Source: Rhodospirillaceae bacterium (GTDB lineage Bacteria; Pseudomonadota; Alphaproteobacteria; CACIAM-22H2). Taken from it: 58,173 bases of DNA. The position numbers and the translations under genes were made by a program. Position 1 is the stretch's first letter; every line of letters starts with the position of its first letter. The notes beneath the pieces are model-generated. The model was not told the DNA's origin and did no database searches. It saw only the letters and a list, made by a program, of their open reading frames with translations. The stretch is taken from NCBI GenBank assembly GCA_022843945.1, contig JALHMR010000030.1, positions 1 to 58,173 on the forward strand. The letters are read 5' to 3'. Positions 34,225 to 43,696 of this stretch are shown here, in pieces.

Positions 34225-35100
34225 ATGTTCCGCGGCTCGCTGGTAGCCCTCATCACCCCTTTCAAGAATGGCCATGTCGACGAGAAAGCCTTCCAGGGCT
34301 TTGTCGACTGGCAGATCAAGGAGGGCACGCATGGCCTGGTACCGTGCGGGACCACCGGCGAGTCGCCGACCCTGTCGCATGACGAGCACATGCGGGTGGT
34401 CGAGCTGTGCATCGAGGCTGCGGGCAAGCGCGTGCCGGTCATCGCCGGGACGGGCTCCAATTCGACCTCGGAGGCGATCAAGCTGACCCGGCACGCCAAG
34501 CAGGCGGGCGCCGACGCGGCGCTGATCGTCACCCCCTATTACAACAAGCCGACCCAGGAAGGCCTCTACCAGCACTACAAGGCGATCGCCGAGGCCGTCG
34601 ACCTGCCGATCATCGTCTACAACATCCCGCCGCGCTGCATCATCGACATCTCGGTCGAGACGATGGCCCGCATCGCCAAGCTGCCGAACATCGTCGGCGT
34701 CAAGGAAGCCACCGGCGACGTGACGCGCTTCATCAAGCACCGCCGCCTGATCGGCCCGAAGTTCAACCAGCTGTCGGGCGATGACGGCCTGGCGCTCGCC
34801 CAGATGGCGGTCGGCGGCCACGGCTGCATCTCGGTGACCGGCAACATCGCGCCGCGCGCCGTGTCGGAGTTCCAGAACGCCTGCCTGGCCGGCGACTTCG
34901 CCAAGGCGGGCACGTTGAACGACCGGCTGATGCCGCTGCATGAGTCGTTGTTCGCCGAGACCTCGCCCGGGCCGGTGAAGTACGCCGCCCACCTGCTGGG
35001 CAAGTGCGACGCCAAGGTCCGCCTGCCGCTGGTCGAGCCGCAGGAGGCGACCAAGCAGCGCGTGCGCGAGGCGATGGTCACCGCCGGCCTGCTGAACTAA
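34225..35100 (+). CDS. dapA: 4-hydroxy-tetrahydrodipicolinate synthase
   Basis: A 291-residue TIM-barrel aldolase. It condenses pyruvate with aspartate semialdehyde in the lysine/diaminopimelate pathway. Active-site residues are in place: GTTGESPTL, Tyr132 in VYNIPPRC, and Schiff-base Lys160 in [22 protein letters not shown] precedes the ATG. The neighbour smpB follows by 20 bases, a common alphaproteobacterial order, and slt is divergent. Confidence 0.97.
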   Translation: MFRGSLVALITPFKNGHVDEKAFQGFVDWQIKEGTHGLVPCGTTGESPTLSHDEHMRVVELCIEAAGKRVPVIAGTGSNSTSEAIKLTRHAKQAGADAALIVTPYYNKPTQEGLYQHYKAIAEAVDLPIIVYNIPPRCIIDISVETMARIAKLPNIVGVKEATGDVTRFIKHRRLIGPKFNQLSGDDGLALAQMAVGGHGCISVTGNIAPRAVSEFQNACLAGDFAKAGTLNDRLMPLHESLFAETSPGPVKYAAHLLGKCDAKVRLPLVEPQEATKQRVREAMVTAGLLN

Positions 35101-35120
35101 CCGCAGGCTTTTTCCCGCAC

Positions 35121-35591
35121 ATGCCGCGCGCCCCGCGCGAAGAGAAGCTCGTCGCCCAGAACCGCAAGGCGCGGCACGACTATTTTATTGAGTCGTCGCT
35201 CGAGGCGGGGCTGATGCTGACCGGCACCGAGGTGAAGTCGCTGCGCGCCGGCGGCGTGCAGATCACCGAGGCCCATGCCGGCGAGCGCGACGGCGAGCTC
35301 TGGCTGTTCAACGCCCACATCCCGGAATTCCACGGCGGCAACCGCCTGAACCACGAGCCCCGCCGGCCGCGCAAGCTGCTGGTCAAGCGCCGCGAGCTCG
35401 ACAAGCTGATGGGTGCCGTGCAGCGCCAGGGCATGACCATCGTGCCCTTGCGTATCTACTTCAACACCAAGGGCTTCGCCAAGCTCGAGATCGGCCTGGC
35501 CAAGGGCAAGAAGAACGTCGACAAGCGCGCCACCATCAAGGAACGCGACTGGAAGCGCGAGAAGGCGCGGGTCATGCGTTCGCGCGGATAG
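35121..35591 (+). CDS. smpB: SsrA (tmRNA)-binding protein
   Basis: A 156-residue basic protein that carries tmRNA to stalled ribosomes for trans-translation. It shows [36 protein letters not shown], the loop [20 protein letters not shown] and the tail [20 protein letters not shown], all family signatures. I use the ATG at 35121, not the in-frame start inside dapA. The tmRNA gene itself is not in the window. Confidence 0.97.
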   Translation: MPRAPREEKLVAQNRKARHDYFIESSLEAGLMLTGTEVKSLRAGGVQITEAHAGERDGELWLFNAHIPEFHGGNRLNHEPRRPRKLLVKRRELDKLMGAVQRQGMTIVPLRIYFNTKGFAKLEIGLAKGKKNVDKRATIKERDWKREKARVMRSRG

Positions 35592-35592
35592 G

Positions 35593-36909
35593 CTAGGCCA
35601 CCGCGCGAGAGAACAAACGGACCTGCTCCGGCAGTCCTTTGAGCGCCTGAGTTCCCCGATCCACGAAGCTGAGATTCGAACCGGCGACAAGGTCACGCAC
35701 CGTGCCGGTGACGAGCACCTCGCCCGCCGCGGCGAGAGCCATAACCCGTGACGCGAGGTGGACGGCGATGCCGCCGATGTCGTCGTCGGGCCTGATCTCA
35801 ATCTCGCCCGTGTGCACGCCGATCCGGACGTCAAGGTTGAGCGTCCTGACGGCTTCGGCAATGGCGTCGCCGCAGCGCACCGCCCGCGCCGGACCGTCGA
35901 AGGTGGCCAGGAACCCGTCGCCCGTCGACTTGACCTCGCGCCCACGAAAGCGCGCGATTTCCCGGCGAACAATTTCGTTATGGCGAACCAGGAGCGCTCC
36001 CCAGGCCTGATCGCCGAGTTCGCTGGCGCGCTTGGTGGACTCAACGATGTCAGTGAAGAGAATGGTCGCCAGCACCCGATCCGGTTCGACCTCGGCGCGC
36101 GAACCGGTCAGAAACTCCTCGATCTCGTCGGCAACACGATTGGCATCGCCACACCAGAGAAGGTGGTCCTCACCGGGCAATTCCACATGCTTCGCGTCGG
36201 GAATATGACGTGCCAGATAGCGTGCGGCTTCGATATTCACACGGGCATCGGCGGCCCGGTGCACGATCAGGGTAGCGACGCGGATCGAGGGCAGGATCGG
36301 CCGCACGTCGATCTCGCTGTTCAGGCGGGTGAGATGTACGGCGGCAGTCGGGCTGCCGCCCAGCCGCTCGAAGCGGGCCCACCAGGCCTTGAACTGCGGA
36401 TCGTCCGCCCGGCTGGGCCCGAAGACACCCACCATCTGACCCGTGCCCCATAGCTCATCCATGCGCAGCAGCGCGGCCGGGAGCTTGTCAGGAGGCACGA
36501 CCCACGTGCCGTAATGCGCATACGTCCCGAACAGCGCCAAGGCGTGGGTGCGCTGCGGGTAGGTCGCGGCGAACAGCATGGCCATCGCGCCGCCTTCCGA
36601 GATGCCGAACAGCGCGGCGCGTTCGGAGCCGGCGGCATCCATGACCGCCCGTACGTCATCCATCCGCACCTCCAGCGAAGGCAGATCACCGATCCGGTCG
36701 GAGAGGCCCGTGCCGCGCTTGTCGAACAGGATGAGCCGCGAGAATGCGGCGAGCCGCTTGAGAAATCCGGCAAACACCGGATCTTCCCAGGCCATCTCCA
36801 CATTGGAAATGAAACCGGGGATGAAGACGAGGTCGATCGGACCTTCTCCGACGACCTGATAGGCGATGCGCAGCTCGCCGTTCCGCGCGTAACGGGTCTC
36901 GGGCACCAT
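35593..36909 (-). CDS. Alpha/beta hydrolase fused to class III adenylate/guanylate cyclase
   Basis: A 438-residue two-domain protein. Residues 1-270 are an alpha/beta hydrolase (FIPGFISNVEMAWEDP, RLILFDKRGTGLSDR, nucleophile Ser104 in FGISEGGAMAM, and PGEDHLLW with the His). Residues about 280-435 are a nucleotidyl cyclase homology domain: ATILFTDIVESTKRA (metal Asp), GREVKSTGDGFLATFD (second metal Asp) and IAVHLASRVMALA. It is presumably cytoplasmic and makes cAMP or cGMP in response to something bound by the hydrolase domain; that input is inferred. It ends two bases from the smpB stop, convergent to it. Confidence 0.88.
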   Translation of the reverse strand: MVPETRYARNGELRIAYQVVGEGPIDLVFIPGFISNVEMAWEDPVFAGFLKRLAAFSRLILFDKRGTGLSDRIGDLPSLEVRMDDVRAVMDAAGSERAALFGISEGGAMAMLFAATYPQRTHALALFGTYAHYGTWVVPPDKLPAALLRMDELWGTGQMVGVFGPSRADDPQFKAWWARFERLGGSPTAAVHLTRLNSEIDVRPILPSIRVATLIVHRAADARVNIEAARYLARHIPDAKHVELPGEDHLLWCGDANRVADEIEEFLTGSRAEVEPDRVLATILFTDIVESTKRASELGDQAWGALLVRHNEIVRREIARFRGREVKSTGDGFLATFDGPARAVRCGDAIAEAVRTLNLDVRIGVHTGEIEIRPDDDIGGIAVHLASRVMALAAAGEVLVTGTVRDLVAGSNLSFVDRGTQALKGLPEQVRLFSRAVA

Positions 36910-36942
36910 GGGTGAAGGTCCTCTTGTCGTGCCGGCGGCCTG

Positions 36943-37749
36943 CTAGGGCCCGAGACGCTGGCGCAGGTCCGAAAACACCCGCTCAAACATCTCCGTGGTC
37001 AAGGTGCCGGTGTTGGTGTTGTAGCGCGAGCAGTGATAGCTGTCGGCCAGGGTCAGCCCGCCGGGTAGCTCGTGCAGCGCGCCATGCGCGAACCTGTAGT
37101 CGCTGCGCTTTAGAGCGAGCGCGCCGAGGAAGGTCTCATGCGCCACGCGGCCCAGGGCCAGCACGGCCTTGAGGCGGGGCAGGGCGCCGATTTCCGCGAG
37201 CAGGAACGGCCGGCAGGCGTTGATCTCGGCCGGTAGCGGCTTGTTCTGTGGCGGCAGGCAGCGTACCGCGTTGGTGATGCGAACGCCCTCGAGGGACAGA
37301 GTATCGGGCGACCACACGCCGTCATCGCGGCCGGCAACGTACTTGCCGCTGGCCCAGCCGAACTTGGCCAAGGTGGCGTAGAGCAGGTCGCCGGCGAAGT
37401 CGCCGGTAAACGGACGGCCGGTGCGGTTGGCCCCCTTGAGCCCCGGCGCCAGGCCGACGATCAGCAGCCGGGCATCCTCCGGCCCGAAACTGGGCACGGG
37501 CGCGTTGTGCCAGAGCGCGAACCTGCCGCGCAGCTCCTGGCGGAAGCCGACCAGGCGCGGACAGAGCGGGCAGTCCCGCCCCGGCGCGATTGGGTCAGGC
37601 AGGGCGGAAGGCTCAGCGCTGCGCAGCTTCGGCGTCCGAGTAGCGGTCGGCTTCCGCCGGGCTCTGCACGTGACGCATCTCGCGCGGCGCCCGCTCGCCG
37701 CCGGCGCGCTGGATCTGCGGCATGAGGTCGGTGAGCTCGACGAATGCAT
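36943..37749 (-). CDS. Uracil-DNA glycosylase, family 5-like (start uncertain)
   Basis: The body is a UDG-fold repair enzyme: cysteines for an iron-sulfur cluster (RDCPLCPRLVGFRQEL), the motif GLAPGLKGANRTGRPFTGDF, ITNAVRCLPPQNKP, and a last motif SYHCSRYNTNTG. This pattern fits family 5 (UdgB-like) enzymes that remove uracil and other damaged bases. The first 40 residues of the longest frame are Arg/Ser-rich, overlap the NYN gene by 137 bases and look like out-of-frame translation. The real start is probably a rare codon near 37626 (CTG); no good ATG or GTG is available there. Confidence 0.82.
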   Translation of the reverse strand: MHSSSSPTSCRRSSAPAASGRRARCVTCRARRKPTATRTPKLRSAEPSALPDPIAPGRDCPLCPRLVGFRQELRGRFALWHNAPVPSFGPEDARLLIVGLAPGLKGANRTGRPFTGDFAGDLLYATLAKFGWASGKYVAGRDDGVWSPDTLSLEGVRITNAVRCLPPQNKPLPAEINACRPFLLAEIGALPRLKAVLALGRVAHETFLGALALKRSDYRFAHGALHELPGGLTLADSYHCSRYNTNTGTLTTEMFERVFSDLRQRLGP

Positions 37750-38227
37750 CCGCCTGACGACGCAGATCGTCGGCGATCATCGGCGGCTGCGAGCGGATGG
37801 TCGAGACGACGGTGACGCGCACGCCGCGCCGCTGCACCGCCTCGATCAGGCGGCGGAAATCGCCGTCACCGGAGAACAGCACCACATGGTCGAGCCGCTC
37901 GGCCATCTCCATCATGTCGATGGCGAGCTCGATATCCATGTTGCCCTTGATCTTGCGTCGGCCGTGGGCGTCGGTGAATTCGCGCGCCGGCTTGGTCACC
38001 ATGGTGTAGCCGTTATAGTCGAGCCAGTCGATCAGCGGGCGGATCGGCGAATACTCCTGTTCCTCGACCAGCGCCGTGTAATAGAAGGCGCGAATCAGCC
38101 GGCCCTTGGTCTGGAACAGGGTGAGCAGGCGCTTGTAGTCGATGTCGAAGCCGAGCGAGCGCGCCGCCGAATAGAGATTGGCGCCATCGATGAACAGGGC
38201 CAGGCGCTCCTGGGGATAAAACATCAT
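37613..38227 (-). CDS. NYN-domain (LabA/DUF88-type) nuclease-like protein
   Basis: A 204-residue protein with a NYN (PIN-like) fold: LALFIDGANLYSAARSLGFD near the start (Asp14, Asn17), FYYTALVEEQEYSP, KGNMDIELAIDMMEMA, VVLFSGDGDFRRLIEAVQR and VRVTVVSTI. The clustered acidic residues are those of a metal-dependent RNase, though few members have been tested. The ATG at 38227 has CAGGAG in front; the longer frame runs upstream into the folK divergent gap. It overlaps the glycosylase frame by 137 bases. Confidence 0.88.
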   Translation of the reverse strand: MMFYPQERLALFIDGANLYSAARSLGFDIDYKRLLTLFQTKGRLIRAFYYTALVEEQEYSPIRPLIDWLDYNGYTMVTKPAREFTDAHGRRKIKGNMDIELAIDMMEMAERLDHVVLFSGDGDFRRLIEAVQRRGVRVTVVSTIRSQPPMIADDLRRQADAFVELTDLMPQIQRAGGERAPREMRHVQSPAEADRYSDAEAAQR

Positions 38228-38320
38228 CTGAAAACTCCTGCTGGACGCAAAATAAGACGTCGTCACAATCTGCCGCATGTTTAGACTTTCGCTTTCGGCC
38301 GGACAAGCCCCCGAGGCGCG

Positions 38321-38830
38321 ATGATTCTGATTGCCATCGGCTCCAACCTTCCGAGGCCGCACGGCAGTCCGCGCGCCAATGCCGAAGCTGCGCTACGCGC
38401 GCTGGAGCAGGAAGGTATCCGCATCGTGCGGCGCTCGCGCTGGTTCCGCACGCCGCCCTGGCCGGAGACCGAAACGGCGCGCCAGCCGTGGTACGTCAAC
38501 GGCGTTGTCGCGGTCGAGACGAAGCTTGCGCCGGAAGAGTTGCTCGCGGTTCTGCATCGTATCGAGGCGGCGATGGGTCGGCGGCGCGCCGCCGATGCGC
38601 TCAACGCCGCCCGCTCTCTCGACCTCGATCTCATCGATTACAACGGCGGGGTTCGCGACAACGCGCCGGTCCTGCCACACCCGCGTATGGAGAGCCGGGC
38701 CTTCGTGCTGCGGCCGCTCGCCGACGTGGCCCCCGACTGGGTTCACCCGGTCAGCGGCCGGTCCGTGACGGAACTGCTGGCAGCCCTACCCGGGGATGCC
38801 GTGGCGGAGCCGATTATCGATACAGATTAA
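38321..38830 (+). CDS. folK: 2-amino-4-hydroxy-6-hydroxymethyldihydropteridine pyrophosphokinase
   Basis: A 169-residue folate-pathway kinase that pyrophosphorylates hydroxymethyl-dihydropterin. MILIAIGSNLPRPHG at the start, SRWFRTPPWPE, AARSLDLDLIDY and LPHPRMESRAFVLRPLADVA are family signatures. It is divergent from the NYN gene, with 93 bases between start codons, and is followed by rpoZ. Confidence 0.95.
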   Translation: MILIAIGSNLPRPHGSPRANAEAALRALEQEGIRIVRRSRWFRTPPWPETETARQPWYVNGVVAVETKLAPEELLAVLHRIEAAMGRRRAADALNAARSLDLDLIDYNGGVRDNAPVLPHPRMESRAFVLRPLADVAPDWVHPVSGRSVTELLAALPGDAVAEPIIDTD

Positions 38831-38866
38831 TGGCTTAGGCGATATCTCAGAAAATTTCGCGAATGC

Positions 38867-38895
38867 TTGCACGGGTCGAAGACGCCCTCTATATT
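38867..38895 (+). promoter_or_regulatory. Candidate rpoZ promoter
   Basis: TTGCAC (38867-38872), 17 bases, TATATT (38890-38895). The -10 box matches five of six consensus bases. It lies about 38 bases before the rpoZ ATG, within a locally AT-rich stretch after folK. Confidence 0.5.
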
Positions 38896-38932
38896 CCTTG
38901 ATTACATACAGAATTTCGGAGTTTTCGCCTCG

Positions 38933-39343
38933 ATGGCCCGCGTCACCGTTGAAGATTGTGTCGTCAAGATTCCCAACCGGTTCAACCTGGTGTTGCTGGC
39001 CGGCCAGCGCGCGCGGGAGATTTCCGCCGGCGGCGAGCTGACCGTCGAGCGTGACAATGACAAGAACCCGGTCGTCGCCCTGCGCGAGATCGCGGAAGGC
39101 TCGATCGATCTCGACAACGTGCGCCAGGCGCTGATCTCCAGCCTGCAGAAGCATGTCGAGACCGAGGAGCCGGAAGACGACGCCATGGAGCTCCTGGCCC
39201 AGGATTCGAACGTCGCCGGCGTGCCCTACGAGGCCATGACCGAAGGCGTCGAGGACGAGGCCACGGAAGAGGGCGCCGAAGACGGCGCCGAAGCCGAGGC
39301 CGATGCCGGCGAGGGCAAGGCCGAGGGCGACGACGCCGCCTAA
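38933..39343 (+). CDS. rpoZ: RNA polymerase omega subunit
   Basis: A 136-residue omega subunit. Residues 1-70 are the conserved fold ([49 protein letters not shown]). The tail is a long acidic Glu/Asp/Ala/Gly stretch ([20 protein letters not shown]), longer than in enterobacteria but common in alphaproteobacteria. The ATG at 38933 has CGGAG upstream. It is followed by the rsh gene, the usual pair. Confidence 0.96.
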   Translation: MARVTVEDCVVKIPNRFNLVLLAGQRAREISAGGELTVERDNDKNPVVALREIAEGSIDLDNVRQALISSLQKHVETEEPEDDAMELLAQDSNVAGVPYEAMTEGVEDEATEEGAEDGAEAEADAGEGKAEGDDAA

Positions 39344-39406
39344 GCGTCCCGCCTTTCCGGCCGATGTGGAGAAACCGCGGAGGGTCGATCGAGGTTACCG
39401 GGCGCT

Positions 39407-41542
39407 ATGATCCGTCAGTTCGAGCTGGTTGAGCGGGTCAAGGCCTACGATCCCGGGGCCGACGAAGAGGCGATCAACCGCGCCTACGTTTTTTCCATGA
39501 AGGTGCACGGGGCGCAAAAGCGCGCCTCGGGCGACCCGTATTTCTCGCACCCGCTCGAAGTCGCGGGCATCCTCACCCACTACAAGCTCGACGGCGCCTC
39601 GATCGTCACGGCGCTGCTCCACGACACCGTGGAGGACACGCTCACCACCCTGCCCGAGATCGAGCGCCTGTTCGGGCCGCAGATCGCGCGCCTGGTCGAC
39701 GGCGTCACCAAGCTGTCGCGCATCGAGCTGCAGTCCGACCAGTCCAAGCAGGCCGAGAACTTCCGCAAGCTGCTGATCGCCATGTCGGAGGACATCCGGG
39801 TCCTCCTGGTGAAGCTGGCCGACCGGCTGCACAATATGCGTACGCTGCATTTCATCAGCGACCCCGACAAGCGGCTGCGCATCGCACGCGAGACCATGGA
39901 GATCTACGCGCCGCTCGCCGAGCGCATCGGCATGCACGCCATCCAGGAGGAGCTCGAGGATCTGGCCTTCGCCCAGATCAACCCGGACGCCCGCGCCTCG
40001 CTGCTGGCCCGCCTCGCCTTCCTGCGCGAGAAGGGCGGTGACCTCATCCCGCGCATCACCGATCAGCTCAAGCGCGTGCTGGCCGAGGAAGGGCTGGATG
40101 CCTGGGTCTCCGGCCGCGAGAAGACGCCCTATTCGATCTGGCGCAAGATGCAGCGCAAGAATGTCGGCTTCGAGGCGCTGTCGGACATCATGGCCTTCCG
40201 CGTGGTCGTCGCTGACATCGCGGAGTGCTACCGGGCCCTGGGCATCATGCATTCGCGCTACCCGGTCGTGCCCAGCCGCTTCAAGGACTACATTTCCATT
40301 CCCAAACCGAATGGCTACCGCTCGCTGCATACCGGCGTCTATGGGCCGGAGCGCCAGCGCATCGAGGTGCAGATCCGCACCAAGGAGATGCACGACGTTG
40401 CCGAGTTCGGCGTCGCCGCCCACTGGAGCTACAAGGACGGCGGCGGCCAGCCGCGCGACGGGCGCCAGTACCGCTGGATGCGCGAACTGCTCGACATCCT
40501 GGAGCACACCTCCAACCCCGAGGAGTTCCTCGAGCACACCAAGCTCGAGATGTTCCAGGACCAGGTCTTCTGCTTTACGCCCAAGGGCGATCTGATCGGC
40601 CTGCCGCGCGGCTCGACCAGCGTCGACTTCGCCTACGCCGTGCACTCCGAGGTCGGTGACCACTGCGTCGGGGCCAAGATCAACGGCCGCATGATGCCGC
40701 TGCGCACCGTGCTCAACAACGGCGACCAGGTGGATATCGTCACCTCCAAGGCGCAGACGCCGTCGCCGACCTGGGAGCGTTTTGTCGTTACGGGAAAAGC
40801 CCGGGCCCGCATCCGGCGCTTCACGCGTACCCAGCAGCGCGCCCAGTTCATCGATCTCGGCCGTTCGATGCTGCAGAAGGCCTTCAAGGCCGAGGGCCAC
40901 GACTTCACCGAGAAGGCCATCGACGGCGTGCTCAAGCAGTTCAAGGCCCAGAGCGCCGACGATCTCTACGCGTTCGTCGGCGAGGGGCTGCACAGCGATC
41001 GTGAGGTCCTGACGGCCGTCTTTCCGGGCACGCGCACCTCGAAATCGACCAACGTCGTCCCGATCCGTCGTAAGAAGAAAGACAAGGGCTCGTCGGTTCC
41101 GATCAAGGGCCTCATCCCCGGCATGGCCGTGCACTACGCCGGCTGCTGCCATCCGCTGCCCGGCGACCGGATCGTGGGTATCGTCACCACCGGCAAGGGT
41201 GTCACGATCCATACCATCGACTGCGATACGCTGGAGAGCTTCGCCGATACGCCGGAGCGCTGGCTCGACGTCTCCTGGGAAGCCGCGCCCGAACTCGTGG
41301 ACAGCCGTGTCGGCCGCATCGCCCTGGTGGTGCAGAACGAGCAGGGCAGCCTGGGCGCCCTGTCGACGGTGATCGCCAAGAACGCCGGCAACATCACCAA
41401 CCTGAAGATCACCAACCGCACCCAGCAGTTCTGGGAGATGCTCATCGATGTCGAGGTGCGCGACGTCAAGCACCTGTCCAACATCATCGCCGCGTTGCGC
41501 GCCACCCCGGCCATCAACTCCGTGGAGCGGGCCCGCGGCTAG
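39407..41542 (+). CDS. rsh: Bifunctional (p)ppGpp synthetase/hydrolase (RelA/SpoT homologue)
   Basis: A 711-residue stringent-response enzyme that makes and degrades (p)ppGpp. HD hydrolase domain at about 25-180: His48 (FSHPLEVA), His72-Asp73 and the ED pair in LLHDTVEDT. Synthetase domain at about 235-350 (SIWRKMQRKNVGFEALSDIM, SIPKPNGYRSLHTGVYG). TGS domain at about 385-450 (LPRGSTSVDFAYAVHSEVGD), a zinc-finger-like region with HYAGCCHPLPGD, and a C-terminal ACT domain. Both catalytic motifs look intact, so it should be bifunctional. Confidence 0.97.
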   Translation: MIRQFELVERVKAYDPGADEEAINRAYVFSMKVHGAQKRASGDPYFSHPLEVAGILTHYKLDGASIVTALLHDTVEDTLTTLPEIERLFGPQIARLVDGVTKLSRIELQSDQSKQAENFRKLLIAMSEDIRVLLVKLADRLHNMRTLHFISDPDKRLRIARETMEIYAPLAERIGMHAIQEELEDLAFAQINPDARASLLARLAFLREKGGDLIPRITDQLKRVLAEEGLDAWVSGREKTPYSIWRKMQRKNVGFEALSDIMAFRVVVADIAECYRALGIMHSRYPVVPSRFKDYISIPKPNGYRSLHTGVYGPERQRIEVQIRTKEMHDVAEFGVAAHWSYKDGGGQPRDGRQYRWMRELLDILEHTSNPEEFLEHTKLEMFQDQVFCFTPKGDLIGLPRGSTSVDFAYAVHSEVGDHCVGAKINGRMMPLRTVLNNGDQVDIVTSKAQTPSPTWERFVVTGKARARIRRFTRTQQRAQFIDLGRSMLQKAFKAEGHDFTEKAIDGVLKQFKAQSADDLYAFVGEGLHSDREVLTAVFPGTRTSKSTNVVPIRRKKKDKGSSVPIKGLIPGMAVHYAGCCHPLPGDRIVGIVTTGKGVTIHTIDCDTLESFADTPERWLDVSWEAAPELVDSRVGRIALVVQNEQGSLGALSTVIAKNAGNITNLKITNRTQQFWEMLIDVEVRDVKHLSNIIAALRATPAINSVERARG

Positions 41543-41630
41543 GCGGGACTTTCTCTGCCCCGCGGGGGCGTTTACTCTTGGGCCATTCCACACGAGAACG
41601 TCGATAAACGACAAGCAACGGGAGGAAGCG

Positions 41631-42167
41631 ATGCGGACGATCAGGATGGCGGCGTGGATAATGGTGGGTTCCCTGGCGAGCGTGGGCGCAGCCAACGCCC
41701 AGACCAAAACAGTGACCGTGAACACCATCACCGCCCAGGGGACGGGAGCGGAAATCGGCACGATCAGCTTCCGCGACACCCGCCAGGGTCTGGTGGTCGA
41801 GCCGAAGCTCACCGGCCTGCCGCCGGGGCCACACGGCTTCCATATTCACCAGAACCCGAACTGCGGTCCGGGACCGGGCCCCAACAACCAGCCGGCGCCG
41901 GGCATGGCCGCGGGCGGACACTACGATCCCAAGGGGGCCAACAAGCATCGCGGGCCGCACACCGACGACAGCCATCTCGGCGACCTGCCCATCCTGGTGG
42001 TCGACGCCAATGGTGCCGCGACGCTGCCCGGGATTGCCAAGCGGCTGAAGGTCAGCGATCTCACCGGCCGGTCGGTCATGATTCATGCCGGCGGCGACAA
42101 TTTCGACGATACGCCGGCTCCGCTGGGCGGCGGCGGCGGCCGTACCGCCTGCGGCGTTATTCGCTAG
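41631..42167 (+). CDS. sodC: Cu/Zn superoxide dismutase (periplasmic)
   Basis: A 178-residue exported enzyme: signal peptide of about 23 residues (SLASVGAANA), then a Cu/Zn SOD. Metal histidines are in GFHIHQNPNC, GGHYDPKGANKH, HTDDSHLGDLP and VMIHAGGDNFDD; the cysteines in NPNCG and RTACGVIR should form the conserved disulfide. It dismutates superoxide in the periplasm. I chose the ATG at 41631 behind GGGAGGAAGCG; the longer in-frame start lies in rsh. Confidence 0.95.
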   Translation: MRTIRMAAWIMVGSLASVGAANAQTKTVTVNTITAQGTGAEIGTISFRDTRQGLVVEPKLTGLPPGPHGFHIHQNPNCGPGPGPNNQPAPGMAAGGHYDPKGANKHRGPHTDDSHLGDLPILVVDANGAATLPGIAKRLKVSDLTGRSVMIHAGGDNFDDTPAPLGGGGGRTACGVIR

Positions 42168-42190
42168 AGATGTAGAGAGAGAAGGATCCC

Positions 42191-42964
42191 ATGCGCGCGT
42201 CTAACCTCCGGCTCGGCGTCAACATCGATCACGTTGCCACCATCCGGAACGCGCGCGGCGGGCGCTTCCCAGACCCGGTCCGCGCGGCGAAGCTCGCCGC
42301 GCAAGCCGGGGCGGACGGCATCACCGCGCATCTGCGCGAGGATCGTCGGCATATCTCGGACGAGGACATCGCACGCCTGTCGGCCGAGATCGACCGCCCG
42401 CTCAATCTCGAGATGGCGGCGACCGACGAGATGCTGGCCATCGCCCTGCGCCACAAGCCGCACGCCGCTTGCCTTGTGCCGGAGAAGCGCGAGGAGCGCA
42501 CCACCGAGGGCGGGCTCGACGTCATCCGCTTCCGCGACCAGTTGCGGCCCTACGTGGAAAAGCTCAACGCCGCCGGCATCCGCGTCTCGATCTTCATCGA
42601 GCCCGCGCCCGCGGCGCTCGACACGGCCAGGGCGCTGGGCGCGCCGGTGGTCGAGCTGCACACCGGTAGCTATTGCGAGGCCTATCTCGAGGATCCGGCG
42701 GGTGCCCGCGTCAGGCGCGAGCTGCAGCGCATCGTCGATGCGGCGGCGCATGCCGAGAGCATCGGCCTCGAATGCCATGCCGGGCATGGCCTGACCTTCG
42801 ACACCGTGACGCCCGTGGCCGCGATCCCGACGATCGCCGAGCTCAACATCGGGCATTTCCTGGTCGGTGAGGCGATCTTCAGCGGCCTCGACAGCGCCAT
42901 CCGCCGCATGCGGGCGTTGATGGACAAGGCGCGTGCGGCGGCGGTCGGCGGAGCCTCGGGCTGA
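42191..42964 (+). CDS. pdxJ: Pyridoxine 5'-phosphate synthase
   Basis: A 257-residue TIM-barrel enzyme that closes the pyridine ring in DXP-dependent vitamin B6 synthesis. [18 protein letters not shown] at the start, [48 protein letters not shown] and [14 protein letters not shown] are family signatures. GAAGGA precedes the ATG. It begins the pdxJ-acpS cluster. Confidence 0.97.
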   Translation: MRASNLRLGVNIDHVATIRNARGGRFPDPVRAAKLAAQAGADGITAHLREDRRHISDEDIARLSAEIDRPLNLEMAATDEMLAIALRHKPHAACLVPEKREERTTEGGLDVIRFRDQLRPYVEKLNAAGIRVSIFIEPAPAALDTARALGAPVVELHTGSYCEAYLEDPAGARVRRELQRIVDAAAHAESIGLECHAGHGLTFDTVTPVAAIPTIAELNIGHFLVGEAIFSGLDSAIRRMRALMDKARAAAVGGASG

Positions 42965-42967
42965 AAC

Positions 42968-43696
42968 ATGCTCTGGCGGCGGCTTCTTCTCACCGCGGCG
43001 CTCTTCGTCGCCTTCGGTCTGCCGCCCGCCAAGGCCCAGACGGTCGACCTGCTGCTCGTGCTGTGCGTCGACGCCTCGGGCAGCATCGATCCGGAGGAGT
43101 TTCGCTTCCAGCGCGAGGGCTATGCGGCGGCGATCCGTGACCCGCGCATCGTGCGGGCCATGACCTCGGGGCCCAATCGTTCCTCGGCGCTCGCCTTTGT
43201 CGAATGGGGCACGCCCGGCGGCGCCATGACGGCCATCAACTGGGGCCGGGTGCACGATCAGGCTTCGGCCGACGCCTATGCCGAGCGGGTGCTGGCGGCG
43301 CCGCGCTCGCCGCAGAGCTACAACGCGCTGGGCGACGCGATCAATCATGCCATGGGGCTGATCCGGACCGCGCCGTTCCGGGGGGAGCGGGCGGTGATCG
43401 ACGTCTCGGGCGACGGACCGGACAACCGCAGCCTGGTCCCGGCGCCGCTCGCCCGCGACGAGGCGGTGCGCGCCGGCATCACCATCAATGCCCTGGCCGT
43501 GGTCAAGGAAGGCTCGAGTGTCGCCGAGCGCGGCGAGCGCCTGGTGGCCAGCTATCAGCGCGATGTGATCGGCGGCCCCGGGGCGTTCGTTGTCATCGCC
43601 CGCGACTACCCTGATTTCGCGCAGGCGATCTTCAACAAGATGATCCGCGAGGTCGCCGGCGAGCCGGCGATCCAGGCCGCCGGTGCCGCCCGATGA
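42968..43696 (+). CDS. DUF1194 von Willebrand A-type exported protein
   Basis: A 242-residue protein with a signal peptide ([19 protein letters not shown]) and a vWA fold: [20 protein letters not shown] carries the DxSxS MIDAS metal site, and [13 protein letters not shown] and INALAVV are further fold markers. DUF1194 members are secreted or periplasmic proteins of unknown function, probably for protein-protein contact. It lies three bases after pdxJ, and its stop overlaps the acpS start (ATGA), so it is part of this operon. Confidence 0.88.
   Translation: MLWRRLLLTAALFVAFGLPPAKAQTVDLLLVLCVDASGSIDPEEFRFQREGYAAAIRDPRIVRAMTSGPNRSSALAFVEWGTPGGAMTAINWGRVHDQASADAYAERVLAAPRSPQSYNALGDAINHAMGLIRTAPFRGERAVIDVSGDGPDNRSLVPAPLARDEAVRAGITINALAVVKEGSSVAERGERLVASYQRDVIGGPGAFVVIARDYPDFAQAIFNKMIREVAGEPAIQAAGAAR

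Noticed and set aside
39395-41812. Minus-strand 805-codon frame opposite rsh
   Set aside because: Antisense shadow; rsh has all its domains in order.
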